Below are positions 1-9,246 of a stretch of 64,000 nucleotides of DNA, one piece after another (the first letter of the stretch is position 1; the number at the start of each line of letters is the position of its first letter). The stretch lies in contig CAWJQA010000020.1 in the NCBI GenBank assembly GCA_963844885.1, forward strand, positions 372,001 to 436,000, written 5' to 3'. The position numbers and the translations under genes were made by a program. The DNA is from DATMER01 sp963844885. Its GTDB lineage: Bacteria > Acidobacteriota > Thermoanaerobaculia > Multivoradales > UBA5704. Under the pieces are notes generated by a model, which was given only the letters and a program-made list of their open reading frames with translations, had not been told where the DNA came from and ran no database searches.

Positions 1-1
1 G

Positions 2-133
2 TGCGATGTCGGCGGCTGCTGGAACGACTCGCAGTACGTCCAGATCGGAACTGGCTTCAGCCGAGGTCTCTGCAGGTACCACGCATGCGATAGTAAGTGG
101 TTCCCACCGTCCATCTGCGGCCCCAAGCAGTAA
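2..133 (+). CDS. C-terminal end of a cysteine-rich protein (partial)
   Basis: An open frame enters from the left edge and runs 43 codons to a TAA stop. The peptide has five cysteines (residues 1, 6, 24, 29 and 38 of the visible part) and ends Ser-Ile-Cys-Gly-Pro-Lys-Gln. That composition suits the tail of a secreted, disulfide-bonded small protein. I recognise no family, and the start lies outside the window. It is followed at once by an attC-like palindrome, so it could be the end of a mobile gene cassette. Confidence 0.4.
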   Translation, partial: CDVGGCWNDSQYVQIGTGFSRGLCRYHACDSKWFPPSICGPKQ

Positions 134-174
134 GGCCGGCGTGGACTCTGCACGAGGTGAGCACGTACCGCACG

Positions 175-249
175 CCGCCGAACAACTGGATGCACCTGCC
201 GAGGCCGGGCTTCGCACGGAGCCTCGCAGGTGATCCAGGGGTTCGGCGG
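175..249. repeat. attC-like imperfect palindrome
   Basis: The two arms (about 175-204 and 222-249) pair almost completely. The left arm begins CCGCCGAAC and the right arm ends GTTCGGCGG. One arm carries two extra single bases, which would be extrahelical, and there is a short internal mismatch where AA faces CC. This matches the folded single-strand shape of integron recombination sites, including the AAC and GTT triplets at the ends. The outer seven bases deviate from the usual RYYYAAC/GTTRRRY consensus at one position, and no integrase gene is visible. Confidence 0.4.
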
Positions 250-372
250 ACGGGATCGGCCTGCGTAAGAGGGTGTAGCCACTTCAGGCCACCCCCAAAG
301 GGGGGCGGTGACTGACTGGCCTTGTCCTCATGCGTAGGGTGGAGTAACCTGGCGCGAATGGAGGATCAAGCC

Positions 373-938
373 ATGCGCTTTCCTGTGTGTCTGATGGCGG
401 CACTAGTCATGCTCTGCGTTGCGTCTGCTCATGAGCAGACCGACCAGGTATCTCCCAAGGTTACGCTGACTCTTGAGCGGCCACGTCAAGAACTTCGATG
501 CCCTCGCATCACACGTTGTGCCAGGCATGTACACCTTCCAGTTGGTGCCGCTGCCAGCCAATGGTGTTGTCTCGACGACCAGCAGCTTCGCGGGCGGCAA
601 GAAGTTGTTCTACGTTTTTCGACTCGGATCCGCCGAAATTACCTGTACCAAAGGCAGCCACATTCACCGTCGAGGCACGAGACGTTCCACCTGGTAGGTA
701 CTTCCTTGCTGTACAGGGAACGAACCTTGAGTGGACGAAGGCCAGCGAGGGGCCCGCGTTCCTGACCGAAGAGGGGACCCTCTACATCATTGATGTGCCA
801 AAGGAGGCCGCGTCCCCCCTTAGGCTCGCGATCGGCGACTTGGCTGTCAGCATCACCAAACGAGGCCTGCATCAGGCTCGGCGACGTGACCACAGTAGCG
901 CAACGGCCACACGCCTTGTTGCGGGGTGCCCGGGATAA
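373..938 (+). pseudogene. secreted protein, frameshifted
   Basis: The ATG at 373 begins a clear signal peptide (MRFPVCLMAALVMLCVASA). The protein-like reading then moves to a second frame near 475, with a stretch containing GMYTFQLVPLPANG. It moves to a third frame near 640, with FTVEARDVPPGRYFLAVQG and a final strand ending LAVSITKR. The middle and last parts look like a beta-sandwich or carboxypeptidase-regulatory-like domain exported to the periplasm. Two frame changes are needed, so the gene is either decayed or hit by sequence errors. No specific function can be given. Confidence 0.45.
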
Positions 939-983
939 GGTGACAGAGGAAAAGAAAAACGGCGGAGCGTAACTTCAGCGGCA
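933..983 (+). repeat. 51-bp direct repeat, copy 1 (transposase flank)
   Basis: This 51-bp stretch, which includes AAGGTGACAGAGG and GCGTAACTTCAGCGGCA, recurs at 2625-2675 in the same orientation with only a few differences. Both copies lie on the 3' side of a broken REP-associated transposase copy. They are probably remnants of the end of the same mobile element. Confidence 0.6.
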
Positions 984-1197
984 GAGCGCTCGATCTGGTG
1001 ACCGTGACCTCTTTGCGAACCGACTACCGCTGTAGTTTTGGGGAACGAGAGCTCGAATCCACCCTTCCGCCAGAGCCTGGACGAGGCTCGCTGACTGGTA
1101 AACCTGCTCGGAGAGCAGGCTTCGCCCTTCCGCCCTATCCGGCGCTTGGGGTCGGCAAAACATCCGATCGAGGTGAGAGTTGGTGAGACGATCTCGG

Positions 1198-1953
1198 CTA
1201 CAGCGGCAGGGCTCGGACGAACGGTAAGCCAGGCGGGAACGATCCCAACGGAAACTGCGCCGATCGGTCTCCGGCCTTGAGTTGCTCGGCGGCGTCCCGG
1301 AAGGCCGCCAGAAACAGACCATACATTTCGCGTAGTGCGTTGCGGACCGCCTTGCTGGCGGCGTGAAAGCGGGGAGCCGGTGACTTCTTGGTCCGGTTCG
1401 GCTCGGTGTGAGGGTTTTGCTGGAGTACGGCTTTGACGCCGAGGACCGGAATCCCCTTCTCGCGCCGGATGGCTTCGGCCTCAGCTTCGATCTCGGCGAC
1501 CAGGGCGGCCACCCGTTCCCGGTATTGCTCGGGCGAGAGGTGCGCCCAGCAGGGTAGAGGACTCAGGAAGAACGTCTCCTCGGTGGCGTAGGTCAGCCGG
1601 CCGAATTCTTCGCCGCGGTTCCTGGCGGCGTACTCCGCCTTGCGGTCGAACCAATAGCCGGTGAGCGGTTTGCCCTCCAGGATGGCCCGGACGGAGTTGA
1701 CTCCCGGCCAGTCCGCGGCGCGTTCCACCAGGAACTCTTTAACGCCATGTCCAAGCAGGTACTTCAGGCGCGCCACCTGGGCCTTTTCCTCGTTGCTGAC
1801 GAGGATCGCGGTGTAGCGCCTGGACCAGATCCCGTGGCGCCAGCCGACCAGCCGGCCGACTTCTTTGCCGAGCTTGCCCTCTTCGAGCAACGACCTCTGG
1901 CACCTCTCAGGGAGATCCTGCAGCGCAGCGTCCACGCAAGCTTCTGCGCACAC
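1198..1953 (-). pseudogene. REP-associated tyrosine transposase, 5'-truncated
   Basis: The protein matches the full-length transposase at 24899-25837 from the region after its catalytic core to the C terminus. Shared landmarks are EVGRLVGW, TAILVS, WPGVNSVRAILEG, PLPCWAHL and the terminal FPPGLPFVRA. The first 90 or so residues, which carry the HUH motif and tyrosine in this Y1/IS200-like family, are missing. They are replaced by unrelated sequence next to the 20-bp repeat array. The copy should be inactive as a transposase. Confidence 0.75.
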
Positions 1954-2104
1954 GCGGTCCGCTTCTTGGAAGGCGCGGCCTCCTGCCCGGCGTGAAACGC
2001 CTTCTCCGTCTCCAATCCGGCGCTCCGCGCCACGAGATCGACCCGTTTCTCGGCGAGCGAACGCCGCGAGCTCGCGCCGAAACCCTCCTGGCGCGAGTCA
2101 AGGC

Positions 2105-2520
2105 TACGTAGCGACAGATAAGCTCACTTTGCGACAGGGGAGTCGACCTTGCGCCAAAGGAGTCCACTTTGCGACAGGGAAGTTGACTTTGCGCCAAAGG
2201 AGCTCACTTTGCGACAAAGTCGACTTATTCGTCGCAAAGTCACCTTCTTTGTCGCAAAGTGGCGCAACGTTGTCGCAGGGCAAACTCCTTTGGCGCAAAG
2301 TCACCTTACTTTGCGCCAGAGGAGTCCACTTTGCGACAGAGGAGTTTACTTTGCGCCAAAGGAGTTGACTTTGCGCCAAAGACATCGACTTTGCGACAGA
2401 GGGGTTTACTTTGCGCCAAAGGAATCCACTCTGGCGCAAAGTGGGTCGACTTTGCGACAAAGAAGCCCACCTTGCGCCAGAGGAAGGCATTCCGTCGCAA
2501 AGTCACTTTCCGTTGCGCCA
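2105..2520. repeat. degenerate 20-bp tandem repeat array 1
   Basis: Units built on ACTTTGCGCCAAAGGAGT recur about every 20 bp; for example ACTTTGCG starts at 2166, 2186 and 2206. Units alternate between GCGCCAAAG and GCGACAGAG forms. The orientation reverses between about 2230 and 2305, where the complement GCAAAGTCACCTT appears, and returns afterwards. The array has no spacers and no convincing protein frame. It sits between two truncated transposase copies and shares its core word with array 2 near 21.7 kb. Confidence 0.85.
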
Positions 2521-2624
2521 GAGAGGGCTTCGCGGCGACCGGCGAGCCCTTTTTTCCAGCCCATCACTGTCTCCGCCGCCTGAGCGGCCTGGAACCCGCT
2601 CAGAACGGGTTGCCGAACGACACA

Positions 2625-2675
2625 GGACAAGGTGACAGAGGAAGAGAAAAACGTCGGGGCGTAACTTCAGCGGCA
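2625..2675 (+). repeat. 51-bp direct repeat, copy 2 (transposase flank)
   Basis: This is the second copy of the 51-bp sequence at 933-983. It lies directly beside the internally deleted transposase fragment at 2691-2891, as copy 1 lies near the larger truncated transposase. Confidence 0.6.
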
Positions 2676-2690
2676 TAGCCCCAGCCAATT

Positions 2691-2891
2691 CTTGGTCCGG
2701 TTCGGCTCGGTGTGAGGGTTTTGCTGGAGAATGGCTCTGACGCCGGGGACCGGAATTCCCTTCTCGCGCCGGATTGCTTCGGTCTCGGCTTCGATCTCGG
2801 CGACCAGGGTGGCCACCCGTTCCCGGCGGTCGAACCAATAGCCAGTGAGCGGCTTGCCCTCCAGAATGGCCCGGACGGACCTTCCGGGAAT
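2691..2891 (-). pseudogene. REP-associated transposase fragment, internally deleted
   Basis: This third copy of the transposase family keeps only VRAILEGKPLTGYWFDR joined directly to RERVATLVAEIEAE and a stretch ending PHTEPNRTK. It is nearly identical to the matching segments of the copy at 1198-1953. About 45 residues between these blocks, the whole catalytic part and the C terminus are absent. It abuts the 3' end of the SCP2-like gene and the 51-bp repeat, so it marks repeated insertion and decay at this spot. Confidence 0.75.
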
Positions 2892-2934
2892 CCGGTCCTT
2901 GTACCGCGCCCTGCGGCGCGGATAGGGCGCCGGC

Positions 2935-3313
2935 TCAGCAGGCATAGATGATGCCCGAGGCCGCGGCGGCCCGCAGAATCGACTTGCCAAACTCTGAGGT
3001 CTCCACGGATTCTCAATCTTCCGTCCTGGAATGCCGCGATAGGTGAGAGGGTTCCACCGATGATTCCCAGGAACGTCTGAGGGCTCGTGATGATCTCCAG
3101 GTCAGGAGTCGCGGATTGTTCGGAAGTGACCACCCTTGGGTTGTGATCGAGTACAATGCTCCAGGATTCTCGCCTGTTTTTCTGAATCAAGGTGATCTGG
3201 ACCATGCCTCGTTCAGCCGAGGCGGGAATGAGCTGCGCAAGCTGCTTGACGATGCTTGTGAGATCCGCGCCCTTTCTGTTTGCCGGCCCTGGAAGCTTCG
3301 CATGGCCTTTCAT
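2935..3313 (-). CDS. SCP2 sterol-binding-domain-like protein, frameshifted
   Basis: The reading contains the SCP2-fold pattern DLEIITSPQTFLGIIGG followed by AAFQDGRLRIRGD. In another frame it continues as TSEFGKSILRAAAASGIIYA and a final Cys before TGA at 2935. One base change near 2995 joins the two into a protein of about 125 residues, the usual size of a stand-alone SCP2/alkyl-sulfatase-C-like domain that binds lipids in a hydrophobic tunnel. The start at 3313 is the first in frame, and a downstream start is possible. The 3' end touches transposase debris. Confidence 0.6.
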
Positions 3314-3445
3314 ACAGCCCTCCCGGTGGACTTTTTGAATATAATCCAGTCGCCGGGAAAGCCGGCTATCTTTTTGGGTAGGCCAAAACCGCGCAGCCGG
3401 GCGGGCTGGTGCCGGCAGACCACGGCCCGCTTGCGACGCGCTCCT

Positions 3446-3901
3446 TCACCGGGGCAGATTCTTCAGGTCGAAGGGCTTCACCTTGCCACAATCGGCGCCG
3501 AGCCATTTGTAGTTCGCGGTGACAGTGGTCTCTTGCATTTTGCCACCCATGTTCAGTTTCGATTTCGAGACCATCACCATGGTCTCCTTGTTGGTAGCCT
3601 CCATGCGGGTTTCACCGTCGAGGGAGAAATTTCCCGTGCAGACGGTGTGGGAGATGACAAGCCTTGAGCTTGCCTGCTTGATCTCGTGCTTGCACTGCAA
3701 CCCGGGCGGGGTCGGGACCTTCGAGAAGTCTTGCTTCAAGAATTCGGCTGTGTAGCACACCTTTTGCACAATCTGCGTTCCAGTCATCTTGATTTCCCAC
3801 AAACCCGGCTTGACGTCGAGCCCCTGCGCGTGCGACGCGCCGGGTACGGCCACCAACCCGGCCAGCAACAGGCCGAGTGAACCAAGATTTCGCAGTCTCA
3901 T
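3446..3901 (-). CDS. DUF3617 family periplasmic protein
   Basis: The product has about 151 residues, with an N-terminal signal peptide (MRLRNLGSLGLLLAGL, then SHAQ) followed by the typical DUF3617 opening GLDVKPGLWEIKM. There are four spaced cysteines (VCYT, LQCK, HTVC, ADCG), probably two disulfides. The start at 3901 is preferred to an upstream one because AAGGAG lies six bases before it and the signal peptide begins there. The family is common in proteobacteria and acidobacteria, exported, and of unknown function. Confidence 0.8.
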   Translation of the reverse strand: MRLRNLGSLGLLLAGLVAVPGASHAQGLDVKPGLWEIKMTGTQIVQKVCYTAEFLKQDFSKVPTPPGLQCKHEIKQASSRLVISHTVCTGNFSLDGETRMEATNKETMVMVSKSKLNMGGKMQETTVTANYKWLGADCGKVKPFDLKNLPR

Positions 3902-4374
3902 GAGAATCTCCTTATCAAAGATCGTTAAGGCAATACTGATGCTCAATATCCCCTGGTACCTGGCACGCCGGACAGTCTATCTGGAAGCGCGGCCTTCGGC
4001 GCTCCCTCTCGGCCCCCTCACGCGCGTGGAATAGGGAGGGATCTGGGGGCCGGTCCGAGTTTCTCCGGGAGCACGTGGAAGCAGCCGCCGCCTGACCACG
4101 GCAGGCCTCGCCGCCCCGGCCGGGAGGAGGGTGGGTGACCGCATCTGGCACGGTGCCGGATGGAGAAGCCGGTCGGCCGACGCGTCCGGCGGGTTGCCGG
4201 AAGTCTTTCCCTGACAACCGTATCCGCCAGGGCCACCTGTCGCTGGACAGGCCCCGGCGCTCCGTGTGGTTTTCTACCTACAACGCCGTCCATTCTACCC
4301 GGGTAGTAAGTGCTCTTCCGGAGGGGAGAGCCGCGGGCTACGCTCTGGACACGTTCCAGAAAGGACGGTATCTC
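3902..4374. other. intergenic region without a recognised gene
   Basis: The 470 bp separate the divergent DUF3617 and BON-lipoprotein genes, so they should hold both promoters. I see no conserved open frame, hairpin or repeat, and cannot place promoters with confidence. Confidence 0.4.
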
Positions 4375-4938
4375 ATGAAAAATCAGGATCTCAAGAAACG
4401 GGTACTCGGCGTGGTGGCAGGCTCTCTCGCCGGTGTCGGGCTGTTCGTTCTCTCCGGGTGCGCCTCCTCGATGGTGCCCAAGGACGACGCGGCATGCGGA
4501 CTCGGGGATCACGTCGGTGATCCAGGCGTCGCTGGAGGCCAACGACAAGGTGAAGGCGCGGCAGGTGGAGGTCCAGACCCGCGAGGGCGTCGTGTACCTG
4601 ACCGGCGTGGTGGACACGGAGGAGGCCCGCCGCGAGGCCGGACGGGTCGCATGGCGCACCGAAGGCGTGGACGGCGTGGTGAACGACCTCACCGTCGGGG
4701 AGAGGACGGTCGGCAGCTGGGTCGACGACGTGATGATCAGCTCGAAGGTCAAGTCGAAGCTCATCGCCAACTCCGAGATCAAGGCCGGGGACATCGACGT
4801 GAGCTCCTCGCAGGGGGTGGTGACGCTGATCGGCCGCGTCAGCTCCGAGAGATCAAGAGCGACGCCGAGCGCATCGCGCGCGGCACCAAGGGCGTCAAGG
4901 ACGTGAACAACGAGCTCCTGGTCGGCAAGATGAAGCAT
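4375..4938 (+). CDS. two-BON-domain lipoprotein, frameshifted
   Basis: The ATG at 4375 begins a lipoprotein signal with lipobox LSGC (Cys about residue 29). After a frame change near 4500 the protein continues with a first BON domain (VQTREGVVYLTGVVD) and a second (SSQGVVTLIGRVSSE). A further change near 4855 gives the end (AERIARGTKGVKDVNNELLVG). BON domains bind phospholipid or peptidoglycan, and this OsmY/BON lipoprotein type is usually osmotic-stress linked. The exact stop cannot be fixed because no frame closes cleanly before the next gene. Confidence 0.6.
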
Positions 4939-4963
4939 AGCCCGGCGAGACTGGAGGACTGTG

Positions 4964-5131
4964 ATGCTCTGGACGATCCTGGTCATTCTTCTCGTGCTGT
5001 GGCTGCTCGGCCTGGTCACCTCCTACACGATGGGCGGCTTGATCCACATCCTGCTGGTGGTGGCGGTGGTCATCCTGGTCATCCGCCTCATCTCCGGACG
5101 ACGCGTCTCTAGGACGATGCTGGCGCGATGA
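4964..5131 (+). CDS. lmo0937/DUF5670-like small membrane protein
   Basis: A 55-residue protein starts MLWTILVILLVLWLLGLV and has two hydrophobic segments separated by a short polar turn (TSYTMGG). It ends in a basic tail, RRVSRTMLAR. Length and the MLWTI...LWLLG...GLIHILLVVAV pattern match the lmo0937/DUF5670 family of tiny membrane proteins, often found beside BON, CsbD or other envelope-stress genes, as here. It starts about 25 bp after the readable end of the BON protein, so the two are likely co-transcribed. Confidence 0.7.
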   Translation: MLWTILVILLVLWLLGLVTSYTMGGLIHILLVVAVVILVIRLISGRRVSRTMLAR

Positions 5132-5262
5132 GGTTGAGCCGCGACAGATGAGGTCCCGAGCCGCGCCGACGGCGGCCGGGCCTCACACGCGTCTCGGTCG
5201 CTTCGAGTCGCAGGTCCCGCGGAGCTGCCGGACCACTCCGGGAGATCGGCAGAAGGAGGCAA

Positions 5263-5479
5263 GTGAGCGCACTCAAGATCGTGGCACTTCTGTTGATCGC
5301 CGCCGGCATCGTCGGGCTGGTGTACGGCGGCATCACCTACACCAAGACGACCCACGACGCCAAGGTCGGCCCGATCGAGTTCTCGGTCAAGGACAAGGAA
5401 ACGGTCAACATCCCGGTCTGGGCCGGTGTCGGTGCGATCGTGGTCGGCGGGGTCCTGCTCTTCGTGCGAGAAGGAGTAG
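5263..5479 (+). CDS. DUF3185-like small membrane protein
   Basis: The GTG at 5263 follows a strong AGGAGG. The protein has an N-terminal membrane segment (ALKIVALLLIAAGIVGLVYG), a short exposed stretch rich in K, D and E (KTTHDAKVGPIEFSVKDKE), and a second membrane segment (VWAGVGAIVVGGVLLF). Near 5470 one base change brings the frame to a TAG at 5477, giving about 72 residues, the usual family length. Without the shift the frame runs on through the next gene. The role is unknown; its neighbours suggest envelope or stress response. Confidence 0.65.
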
Positions 5480-5567
5480 CCGCAGGCTCATGTGGCCCCG
5501 GCGACCAGCTCCGGGGCGCAGGAGCGCGTGGTCGCGAGGTCTGCCAGAGGAAGGACGTTCGAATCCA

Positions 5568-6579
5568 ATGGCAACAGTCAACAGGCAAATCACGCTCGCT
5601 TCACGGCCGGTGGGCTTTCCCAAGGTGTCGGACTTCCACCTGGTCTACTCTCCGTTGCCTTCACCTGCCGCAGGCGAAGTGCTGGTCCGGTCGGTCTACC
5701 TGTCGCTCGATCCCTACATGCGAGGAGCGGATGAGCGATGCCGAGTCCTATGCCCGGCCGGTTGCCATCGGGGAGGTCATGACCGGCGGAGCGGTCGCCT
5801 TCGTGGTGGAGTCCGAGGATCCGAAGTTCCGGGCCGGCGACACGGTCGAAGGGATGCTGGGTGGCAGGAGTACGCCGTCGTCCAGGGGCGCGACGCTGAG
5901 GAAGATCGATCCCGAGCCTCGCGCCGATCTCGACGGCTCTCGGAGTGCTGGGCATGCCGGGGCTCACGGCGTACTTCGGCCTGCTGGACATCTGTGACCC
6001 GCAACCGGGGGAGACCGTCGTGGTGTCCGGGGCGGCAGGAGCGGTCGGGATGGTCGTCGGCCAGATCGCGAAGATCAAGGGGTGCCGCGTCGTGGGAGTG
6101 GCGGGCTCCGACGCCAAGATCTCGTGGCTGCTCGACGAGCTCGGCTTCGACGCGGCGTTCAACTACAAGACCGCCGTGGATGTTCCAGGCCGAGCTCGAG
6201 GAGCTCTGCCCCGGCGGCATCGACGTCTACTTCGACAACGTGGGCGGCGCCATCACCGATGCGGTCGTGCGACTGATCAACGCGGGCGCGCGGATCTCCG
6301 TCTGCGGGCAGATCTCGCAGTACAACCTGGAGGAGCCCGAGATGGGCCCGCGCTGGCTGGGTCAGTTGATCGTCAAGCAGGCGAAAGTGCAGGGCTTCCT
6401 GGTCTCCGGCTACGCCGAGCGGTTCCCCGAAGGGCTCGAGCAACTGGCCGAGGTGGCTGAAGCAGGGGAAGCTGAAGTACCGGGAGGACGTCGCCCAAGG
6501 CATCGAAGCCGCGCCGCAGGCCTTCATCGGGATGCTGCAGGGGAAGAACGAAGGGAAGCAACTGGTCCAACTCTCCTAG
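5568..6579 (+). pseudogene. NADP-dependent medium-chain reductase (CurA-like), multiply frameshifted
   Basis: The start at 5568 gives MATVNRQITLASRPVG and then GEVLVRSVYLSLDPYMRG, the signature opening of the CurA/leukotriene-B4-dehydrogenase-like double-bond reductases. Later blocks in other frames include GMPGLTAYFGLLDICDP, the nucleotide-binding VVVSGAAGAVGMVVGQIAK, VDVYFDNVGG (read here as IDVYFDNVGG) and a C terminus ending GKQLVQLS. At least five frame changes are needed (near 5735, 5865, 5935, 6185 and 6465). The order of motifs is intact, so this is probably a normal gene of about 336 residues damaged by sequence errors. True decay cannot be excluded. Confidence 0.65.
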
Positions 6580-6617
6580 TCCAGGTTCAATATACGTTTG
6601 AGAAAGGAAGGGTACAC

Positions 6618-7909
6618 GTGAAACCGATTCAAATGGCAGCCATCGCTCTCTTGTTGGGAGCCGTGACCACTGGCGCGGGCTACAGTCAATCTCCGGGTTA
6701 CGGTTCGCACCCGGAGTCGCGGCCGAGCCAGGATTATGACCGCGATCATGACCGTGGCTACGACGACGAATCCTCGCCGCGGGTCGACGTCGGCTTTTTC
6801 TATGACGAGCTGTCGCCCTACGGCGACTGGGTGCAGACCCGGGATTACGGTTGGGCCTGGTTCCCGCGCAATGTGCATCCTTACTGGCGGCCGTACACCG
6901 ACGGCCGCTGGGTGACCACCGATTACGGCTGGACCTGGGCCTCGAACGAGCCGTTCGGCTGGGCGACCTACCACTATGGCCGCTGGGAGCGGGATCCGCG
7001 CTTCGGTTGGCTCTGGGTTCCCGGCACGGTGTGGGGGCCGGCCTGGGTCTCGTGGCAATACGGCGGCGGGTATGTCGGCTGGGCGCCGTTGCCTCCTTCG
7101 GTCGGCTTCGAGGCGAATATCGGCATCCGGCTCGGCTCCTTCGACTTCAACATCGGCATCCGGCCCGACGCTTACAGCTTCGTGCCCGAGCGCTCCTTCT
7201 CGAGGCTCGCGTTTCGGGCTATCTGATCCCGTCGGCGCGCAACGTCACCATCATCCACAATACGGCGAACATCACCAACTACACCTACGTTGACAACCGG
7301 GTGGTGAACCGCGGCGTCGAAGTGCGGCGCATCGAGCAGGCGACCGGCCGGCACGTGCGGCAGCTCCGCGTCGCCGATGGGAGGTCGAGGGCGCGGACCG
7401 AGGTGGCGGCGAGCGAGCTGCGGATCTATCGTCCCGACAGACAGCGGCTCGATTCCGTCCACGCCGCTCCGCGCGGCAACCGAGAGATGCGCAGCGAAGC
7501 CCCGCCTGCGGTGCGTGCAGGCCGCGCACCTGATTTTGAAGTTGCGCCACGGCCCGTCCAGGTGCCGCGCACCGACGCCCGTCAGTCCGAAAAGCAGGAC
7601 CGGCGTGCGCAGCAGGAGCTCGACAGGTACCAGGCGGACGAGAAACGGCAGCTCGAAAAAGTCCACAGGCAGGAGATCGCCAAGGCGCGCGCGCAAGCCG
7701 ATCGCAGCCAGGTAGAGCAGCACCATCGAGCCGAGCGCGAGGCGTTGCAACAGGAGCAGAAGAACGCCGCGCAGCAGCTCGAAACGCGCCAGAAAGCCCA
7801 ACGCCAGGCCGCCCAGCAGCAAGAGAATAGAAGGGACAAGGGCCAGCAACAGAAGAAGGAAAACGGACACGGTCGAGGCCACAAGTCCGAAGCGCGGCCA
7901 CCGGTTTGA
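6618..7909 (+). CDS. DUF6600-type secreted Trp/Tyr-rich protein, frameshifted
   Basis: The GTG at 6618 follows AGAAAGGAAGG and starts a signal peptide. The central part repeats a W/Y/G-rich pattern (YGDWV, YGWAWFP, DGRWV, YGWTWASNEPFGWATYHYG) typical of DUF6600 proteins. Near 7200 the frame changes and the protein continues with SGYLIPSARNVTIIHNT. It ends in a long low-complexity tail rich in Q, E, K and R (about residues 290-430) that looks like a charged coiled coil. It is exported, of unknown role, and plausibly surface-associated. Confidence 0.65.
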
Positions 7910-7919
7910 AGCCGTAACT

Positions 7920-8558
7920 TTAAAGCAATCCCTGTTCCTCGGCGTAGTTCACCAGCTCGACCCGGCTGACCAGGCCGAGCTTGCCCATCAGGTTCGCACG
8001 GTGGTTTTCGACCGTGCGGACCGAGAGGTCGAGCAGCGCCGCGATCTGCCGGTTGGTGTTTCCCTTGGCGAGGAGACGCAGGACGTCGAGCTCGCGGGGG
8101 GTCAACGGATTCACCGGCACGCCGCGCCGGTGTTCCGATGTGACCGGTTGTTGCAGGAGCGCGCGGGTCATCGCCGGGTGTACGTAGATGTCGCCGTGGC
8201 TCGCCGCATGGATCGCCTGGATGATCTCGGACTCCTCGGCCCGCTTGATCACGTAGCCGGCGGCGCCCGCGCGCAACGCTTCGTGCAAAAGGCCTTCGTC
8301 CTCATGCATGGTGAGGATCAGCACGATGATCTCCGGATGGTTTTCCTTCAGACGTATCGCCGTCTTGATGCCGTTTTCCGGCGGCATGGTGATGTCGAGC
8401 AAGACCATGTCGGGGTGCAGCAACGCGGCGAGGCGCAGCGTCTCCAGGCCGTCTTCCGCCTCGCCGACGACTTCGAGACCGGGGTCTGCCCGGAGCAAGG
8501 CGCGGAGGCCGGAACGGACGACGGAATGATCGTCAGCGATCAGAATGCGGATCGGCAC
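7920..8558 (-). CDS. NarL/FixJ-type response regulator
   Basis: This 212-residue protein has a receiver domain (acidic pair D9-D10, phospho-acceptor D55 in MVLLDITMP, T83, K105) and a C-terminal LuxR helix-turn-helix (LTPRELDVLRLLAKGNTNRQIA). Phosphorylation should drive DNA binding and transcription control. It follows the histidine kinase gene with a 26-bp overlap, so the pair is co-translated. It converges on the preceding DUF6600 gene, with only ten bases between the stops. Target genes are not visible. Confidence 0.95.
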   Translation of the reverse strand: MPIRILIADDHSVVRSGLRALLRADPGLEVVGEAEDGLETLRLAALLHPDMVLLDITMPPENGIKTAIRLKENHPEIIVLILTMHEDEGLLHEALRAGAAGYVIKRAEESEIIQAIHAASHGDIYVHPAMTRALLQQPVTSEHRRGVPVNPLTPRELDVLRLLAKGNTNRQIAALLDLSVRTVENHRANLMGKLGLVSRVELVNYAEEQGLL

Positions 8559-9246
8559 TCGCCACCTCCACCACGACCGTGGTTCCCGCCCCGGGCGCGC
8601 TTTCCAACGTCAGGGTCCCGCCCAGAGCCTCGGCCCGCTCCCGTAATCCGAGAAGACCGATATGATCCCCGCTCTGGACCTGGTCCAGCTCGAAGCCGAC
8701 GCCGTCGTCCTCGATCATCACCATGACCCGGTCGCCGCGCAGCTCCGCCAACACGTCGACACGAGTCGCGCGGGCGTGGCGCACGACGTTGGTCATCGCC
8801 TCCTGGACGACGCGGTAGAGCGCCGTCTCGACGGCCGGCGGGAGACGCTCGCTGGTGAATCCGCGCGCCTTGAAACGGACCGCGAGGCCGAACTTGGCTC
8901 CGGCCGACCGCGTGTACTGGCGCAGGGCCGCCTCCAGTCCGAGGTGATCGAGGCTCGCCGGCCGCAGATCCGCGGCCAGACGGTGGAGGCCGTCGATGAC
9001 GGCGTCGGTCGTCTGCATGAGCTCGGCCACGCGGCCGGTGACGCTGACACCGTTTTCGATGTCCCGTTCCAGCAGGCGGAGCCCGAAGCGGAGGGATGCC
9101 AGGGCCTGGCCCGCCTCGTCGTGCAGCTCCCGGGCAATGTTGCGCCGTTCGCTTTCCTGCGCTTCGACGAGCCGGCGCGCCAGCGACTGCATCCGCACCG
9201 CCGCGACTTCGCGGCTGCCTCCTTTCGATTTTCCCGGCTTTTTCAT
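8533..9246 (-). CDS. soluble NarL-partner sensor histidine kinase
   Basis: The protein has 237 residues. A HisKA_3 dimerisation region carries the phospho-accepting His in RELHDEAGQALA (H42). The ATPase domain shows QEAMTNVVRHA (N box), DDGVGF and GLLGLRERAEALGG. No membrane segment or sensor domain precedes the kinase core, so it is cytosolic and must receive its signal through another protein or an N-terminal interaction. It forms a two-component pair with the overlapping response regulator gene. Confidence 0.92.
   Translation of the reverse strand: MKKPGKSKGGSREVAAVRMQSLARRLVEAQESERRNIARELHDEAGQALASLRFGLRLLERDIENGVSVTGRVAELMQTTDAVIDGLHRLAADLRPASLDHLGLEAALRQYTRSAGAKFGLAVRFKARGFTSERLPPAVETALYRVVQEAMTNVVRHARATRVDVLAELRGDRVMVMIEDDGVGFELDQVQSGDHIGLLGLRERAEALGGTLTLESAPGAGTTVVVEVASADPHSDR

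Noticed and set aside
962..1080. tRNA-like look: a GGCGGAG stem partner, AGCGGCAGAGCG resembling a D-arm and GCTCGAATC resembling a T-loop
   Set aside because: The T-stem and anticodon stem do not pair, the length is far too long, and the D-arm-like part belongs to the 51-bp mobile repeat also found at 2625.
2105..2520. CRISPR array
   Set aside because: Units are contiguous 20-bp degenerate repeats with no unique spacers, they change orientation, and no cas gene is near. The same applies to arrays 2 and 3.
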